The notes below the pieces were generated by a model, which ran no database searches, was not told the origin of the DNA, and worked only from the letters and a program-made list of their open reading frames with translations. Shown here in pieces: positions 48,509 to 58,139 of a stretch of 64,000 nt of DNA (position 1 is its first letter; each line of letters opens with the position of its first letter). The translations under genes and the position numbers were made by a program. The stretch comes from Vibrio orientalis CIP 102891 = ATCC 33934 (GTDB lineage: Bacteria; Pseudomonadota; Gammaproteobacteria; Enterobacterales; Vibrionaceae), in NCBI RefSeq assembly GCF_000176235.1, contig NZ_ACZV01000005.1:62001-126000 (forward strand). Direction: 5' to 3'.

Positions 48509-50588
48509 GCTGTTTCCGTTTTTGATTCTTGGTTTGTTTTTCTATGCTTTTAAGATAGTCGTAAATGGCCACTTGTGAGCGGACTTTGTCTTGATTGTCA
48601 CGCAGAACATATTGATTGCTCATCTCTTTATCAATCCATCTCGCTTTCTCCGTATCGGTAAAGTGGAGGTTAATAATATCGATAATGCGTTGTTTAAGAC
48701 GCTTGTCACGGATAGGAGTCGCGACTTCAATTCGATGGTCAATATTGCGAGTCATCCAATCGGCTGAGGAGATATAGATCTGAGGTTCGCCATTACTGTG
48801 GGTGATGATAACGCGTGAGTGTTCTAAGAAGCGGTCGACGATGCTGATGATTTCAATATTGTTACTTATGCCTTCAATTCCAGCGACCAAAGAGCACATA
48901 CCGCGGATGAGCATCCTAATTTTTACCCCTGCAGAACTCGCTTCATAGAGCTTGTTAATTAAACCTTTGTCGACGAGGTTATTAGCCTTGATAGTCAGCT
49001 CTGCTCTGTTGCCTTGTTGCGCGTTGGCGATCTCGCTATCGATGAGATGATAAAGTTGTTTACGAGAGTTTCGAGGTGAAACAATCAGGTGATGGAATTT
49101 AATCGGTCGATATGGGGTTTCGATGTAATCAAACACGCCGCGCACTTCTTTAGTCAGTTCTGGATCTGCGGTGAGTAATGAAAAATCGGTATAGATAAGC
49201 GCGTTTTTCTCATGAAAGTTTCCGGTGCCAATATGAGCGTAGCGGATAATTTCATCGTTTTCGCGGCGGCTAATCAGCAACAGTTTTGAATGAATCTTCA
49301 GCCCAGGCACGCCAAAAACCACGTGAACGCCCGCTTCGGTTAGTACCTTTGACCATTCAATATTCGCTTCTTCATCAAATCGTGCCTGAAGCTCGACGAC
49401 GACAGTCACTTGCTTGCCATTGTGTACTGCGTCAATCAGTGAACGTATGATGCGAGAGTCTTTCGCTACACGATAGATGTTAATCTTGATGCTGGTAACT
49501 TTGGGGTCAAACGATGCTTGTCGTACCCAATCACTGATGTGTTCAAAGGTGTGATAGGGGTAGTGCAGTAAAATGTCTTGTGCTTTTATCGCGTCAAACT
49601 TGTTAGCAAAACCAATGAAATCAGCGCACTGCATTGGTGGTAGAGAGTTATTTTCCAGATACTCTCTTCCGACATTGGGGAAATTAATGAAGTCTTTGAA
49701 ATTGTGGTAACGTCCACCGGGAATCAGACTATCGTAATTGGAAATTTGTAGCTTATTGCACAGGAAACTCAGCATCTGTTCGGGCATTTCACGTTCATAG
49801 ACAAAACGCACTGGCATCGCAGTGAGTCGTTGGCTTACGCCCTCAGACATCTGTTCAATCAAACTGTTTTCTACTTCGTAATTGAGGTCATATTCAGCAT
49901 CGCGAGTCACTTTCATCGCGTAGCCTTTTAGCTCATCGTAATCAAAAAAGCCGCTAAATAGCTCATCCAGACAGTAACGGATAATGTTATCGAGCAAGAT
50001 AATTGTTTTTCGTTGTTTGTCTTTTTGCTCTGGCAGCATGACAAAGCGGGGCAAGTGATCGGTAGGGATCTCAATCAACGCGTACTGGCTTTGCTCAATT
50101 TGACGCAATTCAACGGCAATGTAGGCGTACTCATCTTTTAGAAACTGGAGGATGTCGATATCTTCCCGTAACAATATTGGCGTAATGTAAGGCAGTACCT
50201 TCTTACCAAAGTACTTCTTAATCCATTTTTGTTGTGAGGAACTGAGTTGGTGTTCGTTGACTAAAAAGATGCCGTGTCGAGCCATATCACGTATCAGCTC
50301 GGCGTAAAGCTCGTCAAAGCGCTCATTCAGTTTGAGTGCTTTGGTTTGCATCTTAGTTAATAGGTGCTTGGAATTATCGTTGCCGCCACGCTCTTGATTG
50401 ATCAGAATTCGGCGTTTTACATCGGCGAATCTAACTTTGTAGAACTCATCTAAGTTATTGGAAAATATACCAAGAAATCGAATTCTTTCGATTAAAGGAA
50501 CGTCTTTATCTGCCGCTTCTTGTAAGACTCGCTCGTTAAAAGAGAGCCAACTGAGCTCCTTTTCGATATACAGCTTTTCTGTACTCAT
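48492..50588 (-). CDS. ppk1: Polyphosphate kinase 1
   Basis: Makes polyphosphate from ATP. 698 residues. The N-terminal domain starts with [17 protein letters not shown] and has [18 protein letters not shown]. The two phospholipase-D-like domains carry the catalytic His in [11 protein letters not shown] and the second in [27 protein letters not shown] is also typical. I start at the ATG at 50588 with AGAAGG upstream; the frame to 50627 has no ribosome site. It is divergent from pstC, so PhoB could act on both from the shared gap. Confidence 0.97.
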   Translation of the reverse strand: MSTEKLYIEKELSWLSFNERVLQEAADKDVPLIERIRFLGIFSNNLDEFYKVRFADVKRRILINQERGGNDNSKHLLTKMQTKALKLNERFDELYAELIRDMARHGIFLVNEHQLSSSQQKWIKKYFGKKVLPYITPILLREDIDILQFLKDEYAYIAVELRQIEQSQYALIEIPTDHLPRFVMLPEQKDKQRKTIILLDNIIRYCLDELFSGFFDYDELKGYAMKVTRDAEYDLNYEVENSLIEQMSEGVSQRLTAMPVRFVYEREMPEQMLSFLCNKLQISNYDSLIPGGRYHNFKDFINFPNVGREYLENNSLPPMQCADFIGFANKFDAIKAQDILLHYPYHTFEHISDWVRQASFDPKVTSIKINIYRVAKDSRIIRSLIDAVHNGKQVTVVVELQARFDEEANIEWSKVLTEAGVHVVFGVPGLKIHSKLLLISRRENDEIIRYAHIGTGNFHEKNALIYTDFSLLTADPELTKEVRGVFDYIETPYRPIKFHHLIVSPRNSRKQLYHLIDSEIANAQQGNRAELTIKANNLVDKGLINKLYEASSAGVKIRMLIRGMCSLVAGIEGISNNIEIISIVDRFLEHSRVIITHSNGEPQIYISSADWMTRNIDHRIEVATPIRDKRLKQRIIDIINLHFTDTEKARWIDKEMSNQYVLRDNQDKVRSQVAIYDYLKSIEKQTKNQKRKQHDANT

Positions 50589-50695
50589 AATCTTACCTTC
50601 TGCGGAATGACGAGGGGGCGTTAGCAAGTTAAGGTCTTAATATGACACTTTTATTGCGAAATTTTATTGCATTGTTTTCAGTTGTTTAATGCGAA

Positions 50696-50729
50696 CTGTA
50701 ATATAATTGTCACCTAATAGAAATATTAT
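50696..50729 (+). promoter_or_regulatory. PHO box and -10 of the pst operon
   Basis: CTGTAAT (50696-50702) and TTGTCAC (50707-50713) are 11 bp apart; the -10 TATTAT (50724-50729) follows after 10 bp, the same geometry as at phoB. Confidence 0.8.
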
Positions 50730-50760
50730 ACCCTTGGACGAAAATAGGTAAGAGACAGGA

Positions 50761-52944
50761 ATGACCCAAGCAGAATTCTCATTGCGAGAGCGAGATCGAA
50801 AGCGACTAATCAAAGATCGGTTGGTTCGATTTGCTGTATCTGCAGGTGGTGTTGGCGTCTTGGCCGCTCTAGTACTGATCTTTGTTTACCTAGCGATCAT
50901 GGTGTTACCACTGTTTAGTGACGCTAAGATCACCCCCAATGTTAGAAGCATTCCGGTTACCGTTACCCAGCCTATTGCCGCTGGTGTTGATGAGTATGGT
51001 GAAAATGCGTTTGTCATTTCTGCAGATGGCCGAATTAATTTCTGGTCACTTATGGAACAGAGTGTTCACCCCGTCCTTTCTGAACAAATCGCTCAACCAA
51101 ATAGCCTGTTCGCTGATTCGCTAAATTCTTTCGGGTGGTATGGTTTTGCCAGCACAACTGGTGACGTTAGATTATTTAAACCAAGAATGAATTCGGTACT
51201 GACTGAAGAAAGTCGAGAATTTGCGCCAAACGTACTCGAGAAATCGATGCCATTTGATTTGCATGTCGAAGGCAACGAACTTAAGAAGTTTGCTTTCTCA
51301 ACGCAAAAGCAGCTTACCTTAGTGGGCTGGTATCAAGACAACAGTGTTCAGGTTCGCTGGCAAAGTGATCAAGGCGTACGTAATTTTCAGTTTGCACAGC
51401 CTATTACTGGGCTTGATCAAATTTTGGTGACCCCTGGTGGAAACACCCTTTACCTTCGTTCAGGTTCTGAACTGATTATTGCTACTAAGCATGATGATAG
51501 ATTCAATGTGCGTGAAATCGTCGATCTTAGCCAAGGCAAACCGCAACACGCCGTGACAGATATAGACCTTTTGTCGGGGGCATATTCTCTGTTGGTGACG
51601 CACAAAGATGGTTTGGTTTCGCAATGGTTTGATGTGCTAGCCGATGGGCAGCGCTCTCTCACTCATATCCGTCAGTTCAAACTTGCGTCAGAACTGCAGT
51701 TTTTATTGCCAGACAGTTATCGTAAAGGGTTCTACAGCTTTTATATTAATGGCACCATTCAAAGTCATTACACGACCAGCGAAAAGCTAGTCATTTTTAA
51801 GCGCGCTTATGAGCAAGCACCGCAACTGGCGGCAATGTCGCAAAATGAATTGTATCTGTTGGCGGTCAAAGAAGGCGCTCTGAGCATTGCTGAAATTGAT
51901 AACCCTTATCCAGAGGTATCACTTTCATCTCTGTGGCAAGAGGTATGGTACGAAGGATATCCTGAGCCTCAGTTTGTTTGGCAAACCACCTCTGCAAGTG
52001 ATGAGTTTGAAGCTAAATTCAGTTTAGTTCCCATTGCATTTGGCACATTAAAAGCAGCCGCTTTTGCGATGTTATTTGCAGTACCAATAGCCGTGTTTGG
52101 CGCTATCTATACTGCTTACTTTATGACACCGAAAATGCGCCGGGTGGTGAAGCCATCTATTGAGTTGATGGAAGCGTTACCGACGGTGATTATTGGCTTC
52201 TTAGCGGGTCTTTGGTTTGCGCCGATCGTCGAGACACATTTGGCTGCCATTGTAACCTTAATGCTTTTCTTACCCATTTCGACCATTTTGCTTGGGATGG
52301 GCTGGCATGCACTACCAAAGCATTGGACCAGTCGCTTTGCCAATGGATGGCACGCCGCTATTTTGATGCCAGTGCTGGTGGTTGTCGCTGTGACGGTGTT
52401 GTCGCAAAGTGGCAATATTGAAGCTTGGCTGTTCAATGGTGATGTGAGAGTCTTCCTCGCCGATAAAGGGATCGACTTTGATCAGCGTAACGCATTGGTA
52501 GTCGGGTTTGCGATGGGCTTTGCCGTTATACCTACTATTTTCACCATTGCTGAAGACGCGATATTTTCAGTACCGAAACACTTGTCTGACGGTTCGTTAG
52601 CTTTAGGGGCAACACAGTGGCAGACCTTGACTCATGTGGTGTTACTGACGGCAAGTCCCGGAATTTTTTCTGCCATTATGATGGGATTAGGCCGAGCGGT
52701 AGGTGAAACCATGATTGTACTTATGGCGACAGGCAACACACCTATCCTAGATTGGAATATTCTAGAAGGTATGCGCACATTGTCGGCGACGATTGCGGTA
52801 GAAATGCCAGAGTCAGAAGTTGGCAGTTCGCATTATCGTATCTTGTTCTTAGCGGCCTTGTTGTTGCTGATATTCACCTTTGCGGTTAACTCATTAGCCG
52901 AATGGGTTCGTCAACGCTTACGCGAAAAATATCGCTCTCTCTAA
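50761..52944 (+). CDS. pstC: Phosphate ABC transporter permease PstC (extended form)
   Basis: 727 residues, more than twice the E. coli PstC (319). One membrane helix (about 28-50) is followed by a periplasmic domain of about 350 residues with many beta strands (VFVISADGRINFWSL, LFKPRMNS, LTLVGWYQDNSVQVRW, LYLRSGSELIIATKHDDRF), which suggests a propeller. The permease part begins near residue 420 with FGTLKAAAFAMLFAVPIAVFGAIYTAYFM and has the EAA-type loop [19 protein letters not shown] and GLGRAVGETMIVLMATGNTP. It is first in pstC-pstA-pstB-phoU. Confidence 0.93.
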   Translation: MTQAEFSLRERDRKRLIKDRLVRFAVSAGGVGVLAALVLIFVYLAIMVLPLFSDAKITPNVRSIPVTVTQPIAAGVDEYGENAFVISADGRINFWSLMEQSVHPVLSEQIAQPNSLFADSLNSFGWYGFASTTGDVRLFKPRMNSVLTEESREFAPNVLEKSMPFDLHVEGNELKKFAFSTQKQLTLVGWYQDNSVQVRWQSDQGVRNFQFAQPITGLDQILVTPGGNTLYLRSGSELIIATKHDDRFNVREIVDLSQGKPQHAVTDIDLLSGAYSLLVTHKDGLVSQWFDVLADGQRSLTHIRQFKLASELQFLLPDSYRKGFYSFYINGTIQSHYTTSEKLVIFKRAYEQAPQLAAMSQNELYLLAVKEGALSIAEIDNPYPEVSLSSLWQEVWYEGYPEPQFVWQTTSASDEFEAKFSLVPIAFGTLKAAAFAMLFAVPIAVFGAIYTAYFMTPKMRRVVKPSIELMEALPTVIIGFLAGLWFAPIVETHLAAIVTLMLFLPISTILLGMGWHALPKHWTSRFANGWHAAILMPVLVVVAVTVLSQSGNIEAWLFNGDVRVFLADKGIDFDQRNALVVGFAMGFAVIPTIFTIAEDAIFSVPKHLSDGSLALGATQWQTLTHVVLLTASPGIFSAIMMGLGRAVGETMIVLMATGNTPILDWNILEGMRTLSATIAVEMPESEVGSSHYRILFLAALLLLIFTFAVNSLAEWVRQRLREKYRSL

Positions 52945-52967
52945 TTTAAATTTAGGAAACCTAGTAC

Positions 52968-54614
52968 GTGTTTAAGTGGTTAAAATCAGGCTCTCCGTGG
53001 ATATGGTTAACAGGTGGTGCAGTTAGCATCAGCTTGTTGTCTGTATTGGGGCTATTGCTGCTTATTGGCTGGAAAGGTCTCTCTTACTTTTGGCCTGCGC
53101 CACTCTATCAATGGCAAACCAAAGAGGGAGAAATCCTCGTTGGTCAAATCTACTCGCAAGAGTACGTCCCGATTACTCATCTTAGAGAGATGGATATTGA
53201 CCTACCTGAAAGTGTCAAAGAGAAAGGGCTGGCTAAGCGAGTCAATATCAAAGTAGCCAACCGAGATCTTTACTCTGCGGATTTTGTTTCTTTACTTGAA
53301 ATAGACCTAAACTCTCCGACAAAACCACAACATCTGGCGGTGATTGAGCGAACCCGAGGCGGTGATTTTTTTGGCCAACCTGTTGGTTATCAGCATTCTG
53401 ACGGTCGTATTAGTAATGACGTAACGAAAGATATCACTTCAGGCCTCGCGTATGCACAGATTCTGCGTAAAGAGATTGAGCGCCTTATTCAGCAAGAAGT
53501 TCGCGTGATTAGTGCTCAAGCGGAACGATTGAGACTTGAAAAGCGCAAGCGCAGTTTGAATGGCAATTTGGATGATGAGTTTGTTGCTCGTTATGAGGCG
53601 AAAAATGCTGAATATCTGGCAGCACTGGCTAAAGTGGAAGCGAAACTTGATAACCTCCGTAGTAAGTTAGAACAGCAAGGCTTGTTGGTTGAAGATATGA
53701 CGGGCCAGCGGGTGACCATTCCGCTTAGCCACGTTTTAGACTTGTGGTACCCGAACCAAATGTCGACCGCAGAAAAATTATTACGTTGGGGCAAGCAAGC
53801 GTGGAAGTTTTTGTCTGATAACCCACGAGAGTCTAACTCAGAAGGTGGGGTGTTCCCGGCAATGTTTGGTACCGTGCTGATGGTACTGATCATGTCCGTT
53901 ATCGTGATGCCTTTAGGTGTGATTGCAGCAATTTACCTGCATGAGTATGCCAAGAATAACGCTTTCACCCGTTTGATTCGTGTAGCGGTGATTAACCTCG
54001 CTGGTGTACCTTCGATTGTTTATGGCGTATTTGGCTTAGGTTTCTTTGTTTATACCTTAGGTGGTTCGATCGACTCGCTGTTCTATCAAGAGCGCTTACC
54101 AGCTCCAACCTTTGGCACGCCAGGCCTCTTATGGTCTGCACTAACCTTAGCCGTCTTGACTCTACCTGTTGTGATTGTCGCGACAGAAGAAGGCTTAACC
54201 CGAATTCCAAACTCAGTGCGACACGGCTCTCTAGCTCTCGGGGCGACCCAGTTTGAGACCATGTGGCGTATTGTCTTACCTATGGCAAGCCCTGCTATGA
54301 TCACCGGACTTATTTTAGCGGTGGCTCGCGCAGCCGGTGAGGTGGCTCCTTTAATGCTGGTGGGTGTGGTAAAACTCGCCTCAAGCTTGCCTGTGGATAG
54401 TCAGTTCCCATTCTTGCATTTAGAGCGCAAGTTCATGCACTTGGGCTTTCATATTTACGACGTTGGTTTCCAAACGACTAATATTGAAAGTGCACGACCG
54501 TTGGTTTATGCCACCTCTTTGTTGCTGGTTACGGTAATCATCGGCCTTAACCTGACTGCGATTAGTATTCGTAATAACCTACGCGAGAAATACCGAACTT
54601 TAGGACAAGATTAA
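52968..54614 (+). CDS. pstA: Phosphate ABC transporter permease PstA (extended form)
   Basis: 548 residues against about 296 in E. coli. After TM1 comes a periplasmic insert of about 250 residues with a charged coiled coil ([27 protein letters not shown] and [21 protein letters not shown], each quoted in part). The permease part starts near residue 295 ([22 protein letters not shown]) and has the EAA loop [23 protein letters not shown] start at 52968 with AGGA upstream. It pairs with the likewise extended PstC. Confidence 0.92.
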   Translation: MFKWLKSGSPWIWLTGGAVSISLLSVLGLLLLIGWKGLSYFWPAPLYQWQTKEGEILVGQIYSQEYVPITHLREMDIDLPESVKEKGLAKRVNIKVANRDLYSADFVSLLEIDLNSPTKPQHLAVIERTRGGDFFGQPVGYQHSDGRISNDVTKDITSGLAYAQILRKEIERLIQQEVRVISAQAERLRLEKRKRSLNGNLDDEFVARYEAKNAEYLAALAKVEAKLDNLRSKLEQQGLLVEDMTGQRVTIPLSHVLDLWYPNQMSTAEKLLRWGKQAWKFLSDNPRESNSEGGVFPAMFGTVLMVLIMSVIVMPLGVIAAIYLHEYAKNNAFTRLIRVAVINLAGVPSIVYGVFGLGFFVYTLGGSIDSLFYQERLPAPTFGTPGLLWSALTLAVLTLPVVIVATEEGLTRIPNSVRHGSLALGATQFETMWRIVLPMASPAMITGLILAVARAAGEVAPLMLVGVVKLASSLPVDSQFPFLHLERKFMHLGFHIYDVGFQTTNIESARPLVYATSLLLVTVIIGLNLTAISIRNNLREKYRTLGQD

Positions 54615-54616
54615 CC

Positions 54617-55435
54617 ATGTTTTCTGTGAATCAAACTCTTGGCTATCCGACCCCACTAGACGTGAATAATCTTAGTGATGATTTAACGGCTATCTCGATT
54701 GAGGGGTTAAACCTGCATTATCAGACCGCGCAGGCTTTGAGTGACATTTCTATGCGCATTCCTAAAGGTCAGGTAACCGCTTTTATCGGTCCATCGGGTT
54801 GCGGGAAATCAACCTTACTTCGTTGTATCAACCGAATGAACGATCTGGTCGAAGGGTGCAGTGTTAAAGGCAAAGTGAAACTGCATGGCAAGAACGTCTA
54901 TGATCCGGATGTAGATGTGGCTACCTTACGTCGCCGTGTTGGTATGGTGTTTCAAAGGCCGAATCCGTTTCCTAAATCAATTTATGAAAATGTGGTCTAT
55001 GGTTTGCGCCTTCAAGGAGTCAACAACAGTCGTGCTCTTGATGATGCGGTCGAACGTTCACTGCGAGCGTCGGCGTTATGGGATGAAGTGAAAGATCGTC
55101 TACATGAAAATGCATTTGGATTATCTGGCGGTCAGCAGCAGCGCTTAGTGATTGCTCGCGCGATTGCGATTGAGCCAGAGGTGTTGCTTTTGGATGAGCC
55201 TACTTCGGCGTTGGATCCGATCTCGACATTGACGATTGAAGAGTTGATCAACGATCTGAAGACTAAGTATACCGTTGCAATTGTTACTCATAATATGCAG
55301 CAAGCCGCTCGTGTGAGTGACCACACTGCCTTTATTCATATGGGTAAGTTGATCGAGTACTCAGATACGGATTCTATTTTTACTTCGCCATTGAAAAAGC
55401 AAACGGAAGACTACATTACTGGTAGATATGGCTAG
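54617..55435 (+). CDS. pstB: Phosphate ABC transporter ATPase PstB
   Basis: 272 residues. Walker A is GPSGCGKST near residue 59, the Q loop is [12 protein letters not shown], the signature is LSGGQQQR, Walker B is [14 protein letters not shown] and the H loop is [11 protein letters not shown]. It powers PstCA. It starts 2 bp after the pstA stop. The C-terminus ends [10 protein letters not shown], as in E. coli. Confidence 0.98.
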   Translation: MFSVNQTLGYPTPLDVNNLSDDLTAISIEGLNLHYQTAQALSDISMRIPKGQVTAFIGPSGCGKSTLLRCINRMNDLVEGCSVKGKVKLHGKNVYDPDVDVATLRRRVGMVFQRPNPFPKSIYENVVYGLRLQGVNNSRALDDAVERSLRASALWDEVKDRLHENAFGLSGGQQQRLVIARAIAIEPEVLLLDEPTSALDPISTLTIEELINDLKTKYTVAIVTHNMQQAARVSDHTAFIHMGKLIEYSDTDSIFTSPLKKQTEDYITGRYG

Positions 55436-55504
55436 GTTTGTTGGTCATATTTGAAACCGTAGCTGTGTTAACTATTCATCCACAAAAAGAGAATAACTTT
55501 ATTT

Positions 55505-56203
55505 ATGAACTTTGGGCGCCATATTTCAGGTCAGTTTAATGTCGAGTTGGAATCAATCCGTACTCATGTGTTAACCATGGGCGGATTGGTTGAACAGCAA
55601 TTGTCGTTTGCGATGCAAGCGCTGCATAAAGAAGACATTGAGCTAGCACGAAAGGTGGTTCGAGATGATCATAAAGTGAACTCAATGGAAGTCTCGATTG
55701 ATGAAGCGTGTACGCGAATTATCGCCAAGCGTCAGCCAACCGCGAAAGATCTGCGTCTAATCATGGCGATCATCAAAACCATTACTGACCTTGAGCGTAT
55801 TGGTGATGTCGCGACCAAAATTGCTTATGTGGCTATCGAAAGTCCCTCTTCGAAAGAACGCCAATTTCAGGTTTCTTTAGAGCCACTGTGCCGTCAAGCG
55901 ATCAGTATGTTGCATCAAGTTTTGGATGCATTTGCCCGTATGGATGTTGATGCTGCCGCAGAAGTGTATAAGCTGGATGATAAAATTGATGCTGAATACG
56001 AAGCGGTGATTCGTCAACTGATGACTTACATGATGGAAGATCCGAAGAACATTCCAAACATTCTACAGGTAATGTGGTCTGCACGTGCGATTGAGCGAGT
56101 AGGGGATCGTTGTCAGAATATTTGTGAGTACATCATCTACTTTGTGAAAGGAAAAGATGTTCGCCACTTGGGCGAACAGAGTATAGATGATGCACTTCGT
56201 TAG
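55505..56203 (+). CDS. phoU: Phosphate signalling protein PhoU
   Basis: 232 residues, two three-helix bundles with metal-binding stretches ([25 protein letters not shown] and [17 protein letters not shown]) and NPDL-type repeats ([22 protein letters not shown] and [23 protein letters not shown]). It keeps PhoR in phosphatase mode when phosphate is ample. It is last in the pst operon with a weak ribosome site and a 69 bp gap. Confidence 0.97.
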   Translation: MNFGRHISGQFNVELESIRTHVLTMGGLVEQQLSFAMQALHKEDIELARKVVRDDHKVNSMEVSIDEACTRIIAKRQPTAKDLRLIMAIIKTITDLERIGDVATKIAYVAIESPSSKERQFQVSLEPLCRQAISMLHQVLDAFARMDVDAAAEVYKLDDKIDAEYEAVIRQLMTYMMEDPKNIPNILQVMWSARAIERVGDRCQNICEYIIYFVKGKDVRHLGEQSIDDALR

Positions 56204-56212
56204 TCGATTGCA

Positions 56213-56698
56213 TTAAAGGTTAAGAATTACACCTAAATTAAACGTAGGGGAGATATCATAAGGAATATGAGTGTTTCCCCAGCCAAATAGATTAAAGTCC
56301 ACACCACCTCTTAGCGCTAAATTTTCCGTTGCTTGGAATACGTAAGCGCCTCCAATGCTAATACCATCAGCTTTATAGCGAGTTGGTGAAAATAGGTCTT
56401 TTGTTCCATCATATTTTGCATACCCAACTTCTGCTTGAAAACCATGTGTTTTACTCGCACCTAGCATCTTTTGACCGCCAATACGGAAAGAGTCGATCGC
56501 TTCATCGTAGACAGAGCTTTGGTAGGCAGTGCGATTGTAACTGAAGAAAACCGCATCCAAATCTAATACATCAGTCATACCCACCTGAATGCCAGCCCCT
56601 AAGTAAGGACCAATTTTTACTTCAGGAGAGAGGTGAAGACCGCTTGCAGTTGCAGTAAGTGGTGTTAGGAGTATAAGGGCAAGTAGATGTTTTTTCAT
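56213..56698 (-). CDS. Small outer-membrane beta-barrel protein (first of three)
   Basis: 161 residues. The signal peptide MKKHLLALILLTPLTATAS is followed by strand-like pieces (VKIGPYLGAGIQVGMTDVLDLDAVFFSYN, shown only in part, then SFRIGGQKML, HGFQAEVGYAKYD, GISIGGAYVFQ, LALRGGVDFNLFGWG) and the terminal PTFNLGVILNL. About eight strands are likely. I start at the ATG at 56698 in place of the upstream frame. It runs convergent into phoU with 9 bp between stops. Family not identified; role unknown. Confidence 0.7.
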   Translation of the reverse strand: MKKHLLALILLTPLTATASGLHLSPEVKIGPYLGAGIQVGMTDVLDLDAVFFSYNRTAYQSSVYDEAIDSFRIGGQKMLGASKTHGFQAEVGYAKYDGTKDLFSPTRYKADGISIGGAYVFQATENLALRGGVDFNLFGWGNTHIPYDISPTFNLGVILNL

Positions 56699-56767
56699 GA
56701 TAGATACCAGAACAAGGAGTAGGCTCGCCATCCATGGCGTGAAAATTAGGCTAAGACGTTTATGGAA

Positions 56768-57307
56768 TTAAAACTTATAACCGACTGTGAGAGAGAACTG
56801 ATCGACAAAATGATCGACGTTCTCTGTTTCTAAGTTGATGAAATCAGCACGGAAGTCAGCGTAGAAGTGGTCGTTGAATGTGCCACGAACGCCTGTACCG
56901 ATAAATAGAGAAGAATCATCCCAAGATCCTAGGTTTTCGCCATAAGCTCTAAGTTCTTCTTTGAATGTTGCGAATCCAATAACACCATAAGGTTTGATTG
57001 AGAATCCATCTAGGTTGAACGTATAGCCGATATCGGTATCTAGCTTGAACGTTGTGCTATCGCTTTCAATTGGTCCCCAGTAATCACCTGATGCTTTACT
57101 GTATGAAAGGTTAACGCCAACAATATGGTTAAATTCGTAACCATATTCCAATTTGATACCTCTCGCAGAGTAGTCGTGTGATGGGGTATCGACTTCTTCA
57201 ATTGATGTGCTGTTAAAGCCAAGGCCAATACGGTGGCCTTCGTTGTTTGCGAGTACTGGAGCAGATAAAAGTGATGCAGTTAAAAGTGTTGTGAAGGCTA
57301 GTTTCAT
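56768..57307 (-). CDS. OmpX/OmpA-like outer-membrane beta-barrel protein (second of three)
   Basis: 179 residues. Signal peptide up to APVLANNE. Strands include HRIGLGFNS, GIKLEYGYEFNHIVGVNLSYSKA, TFKLDTDIGYTFNLDGFSIKPYGVIGFATF, SLFIGTGVRGTFNDHFYADFRADFI (each in part) and the C-terminal FSLTVGYKF with the Phe of barrel-assembly signals. The whole resembles the generic eight-strand porin-like family. It is on the same strand as its two neighbours but 69 bp upstream of the first. Confidence 0.75.
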   Translation of the reverse strand: MKLAFTTLLTASLLSAPVLANNEGHRIGLGFNSTSIEEVDTPSHDYSARGIKLEYGYEFNHIVGVNLSYSKASGDYWGPIESDSTTFKLDTDIGYTFNLDGFSIKPYGVIGFATFKEELRAYGENLGSWDDSSLFIGTGVRGTFNDHFYADFRADFINLETENVDHFVDQFSLTVGYKF

Positions 57308-57452
57308 TTCTGTATTCTCATATAAAATTCATTGTGCTTTCCATCCTAGAAATGTCTTTGTCCCGATGCGTTTATAATAGGTTTCTCAATCAATAAGCTC
57401 TAATTGATAAGCGTTATATCATTCATAATCGCTGCTTATTAAGAGTGTGCAT

Positions 57453-58094
57453 TTACCAAGTCAGACTGCCGCCAACACTCCAACTGTAATAAGTGGTGTC
57501 TGCATGAGCACGATAGGCGGTGGTTTTTACGTATGGCGATACTTTCCAAATTCGGTTTAGTCCTAGAGTTAGCTCCAGTTCATTTGAGCGAAAATCGCTA
57601 TCACTATCGCCCCACATCTCATCGTCATACTTTCTTAGCGAATGAGTGTAGGTCGTAGAGACATACCAATTATCAAAGTAATAGCTAGCTCCGGTATAAA
57701 CCGATTGTTTATCACCCGCTTCAAATTCCCAGCCACTATCATCAATTAGTTCATATTTTGCGCCGAGCTTAATGCTGGAGCTTTTAAAGAACTGCGTAAC
57801 GGAGAGATCAAACAAATTACTTTTGGTTCGCACACCAAAGTCACCTAATAAAACGTTATCCCATTGCCCATATTCGTAGTAACCCGAAACTCGAGTTAAG
57901 GTGTCAAATAGATATGAGTGGCCGTAACCTACTGCAAACCAGTTAGAGGTGTCTGCGCCTAGGTATAAATATGAATTGTCCTTAATATCTACTGAGTATC
58001 CCAACTCTACGATTTCATCTGCATAGCTAAAATTGAAGTTAGCTAGAGCAACACTAGGCAGCGAGCTCAAGATAAAGAACAGTGTTTTTTTCAT
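57453..58094 (-). CDS. Putative outer-membrane beta-barrel protein (third of three)
   Basis: 213 residues. Signal peptide MKKTLFFILSSLPSVALA. Then about ten strand-like segments, such as NSYLYLGADTSNWFAVGYGHSYLF, VSGYYEYGQW, SIKLGAKYELIDDSGWEF, YTGASYYFDNWYVSTTYTHSL and the terminal YYSWSVGGSLTW (in part). Aromatic residues are frequent. The ATG at 58094 lies 7 bp after the end of a terminator hairpin (58102-58130, minus-strand reading) and no ribosome site is visible, so its expression is unusual. Function unknown. Confidence 0.7.
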   Translation of the reverse strand: MKKTLFFILSSLPSVALANFNFSYADEIVELGYSVDIKDNSYLYLGADTSNWFAVGYGHSYLFDTLTRVSGYYEYGQWDNVLLGDFGVRTKSNLFDLSVTQFFKSSSIKLGAKYELIDDSGWEFEAGDKQSVYTGASYYFDNWYVSTTYTHSLRKYDDEMWGDSDSDFRSNELELTLGLNRIWKVSPYVKTTAYRAHADTTYYSWSVGGSLTW

Positions 58095-58101
58095 GAGTAA
58101 T

Positions 58102-58130
58102 AAAAAGGCTCAGGTTCTCTGAGCCTTTTT
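58102..58130. terminator. Terminator next to the start of the barrel gene
   Basis: AAAAAGGCTCAG (58102-58113) pairs with CTGAGCCTTTTT (58119-58130). On the minus strand it ends the lipoprotein gene and the T tract runs to 7 bp before the next ATG at 58094. Confidence 0.85.
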
Positions 58131-58139
58131 CCTCTGGAG

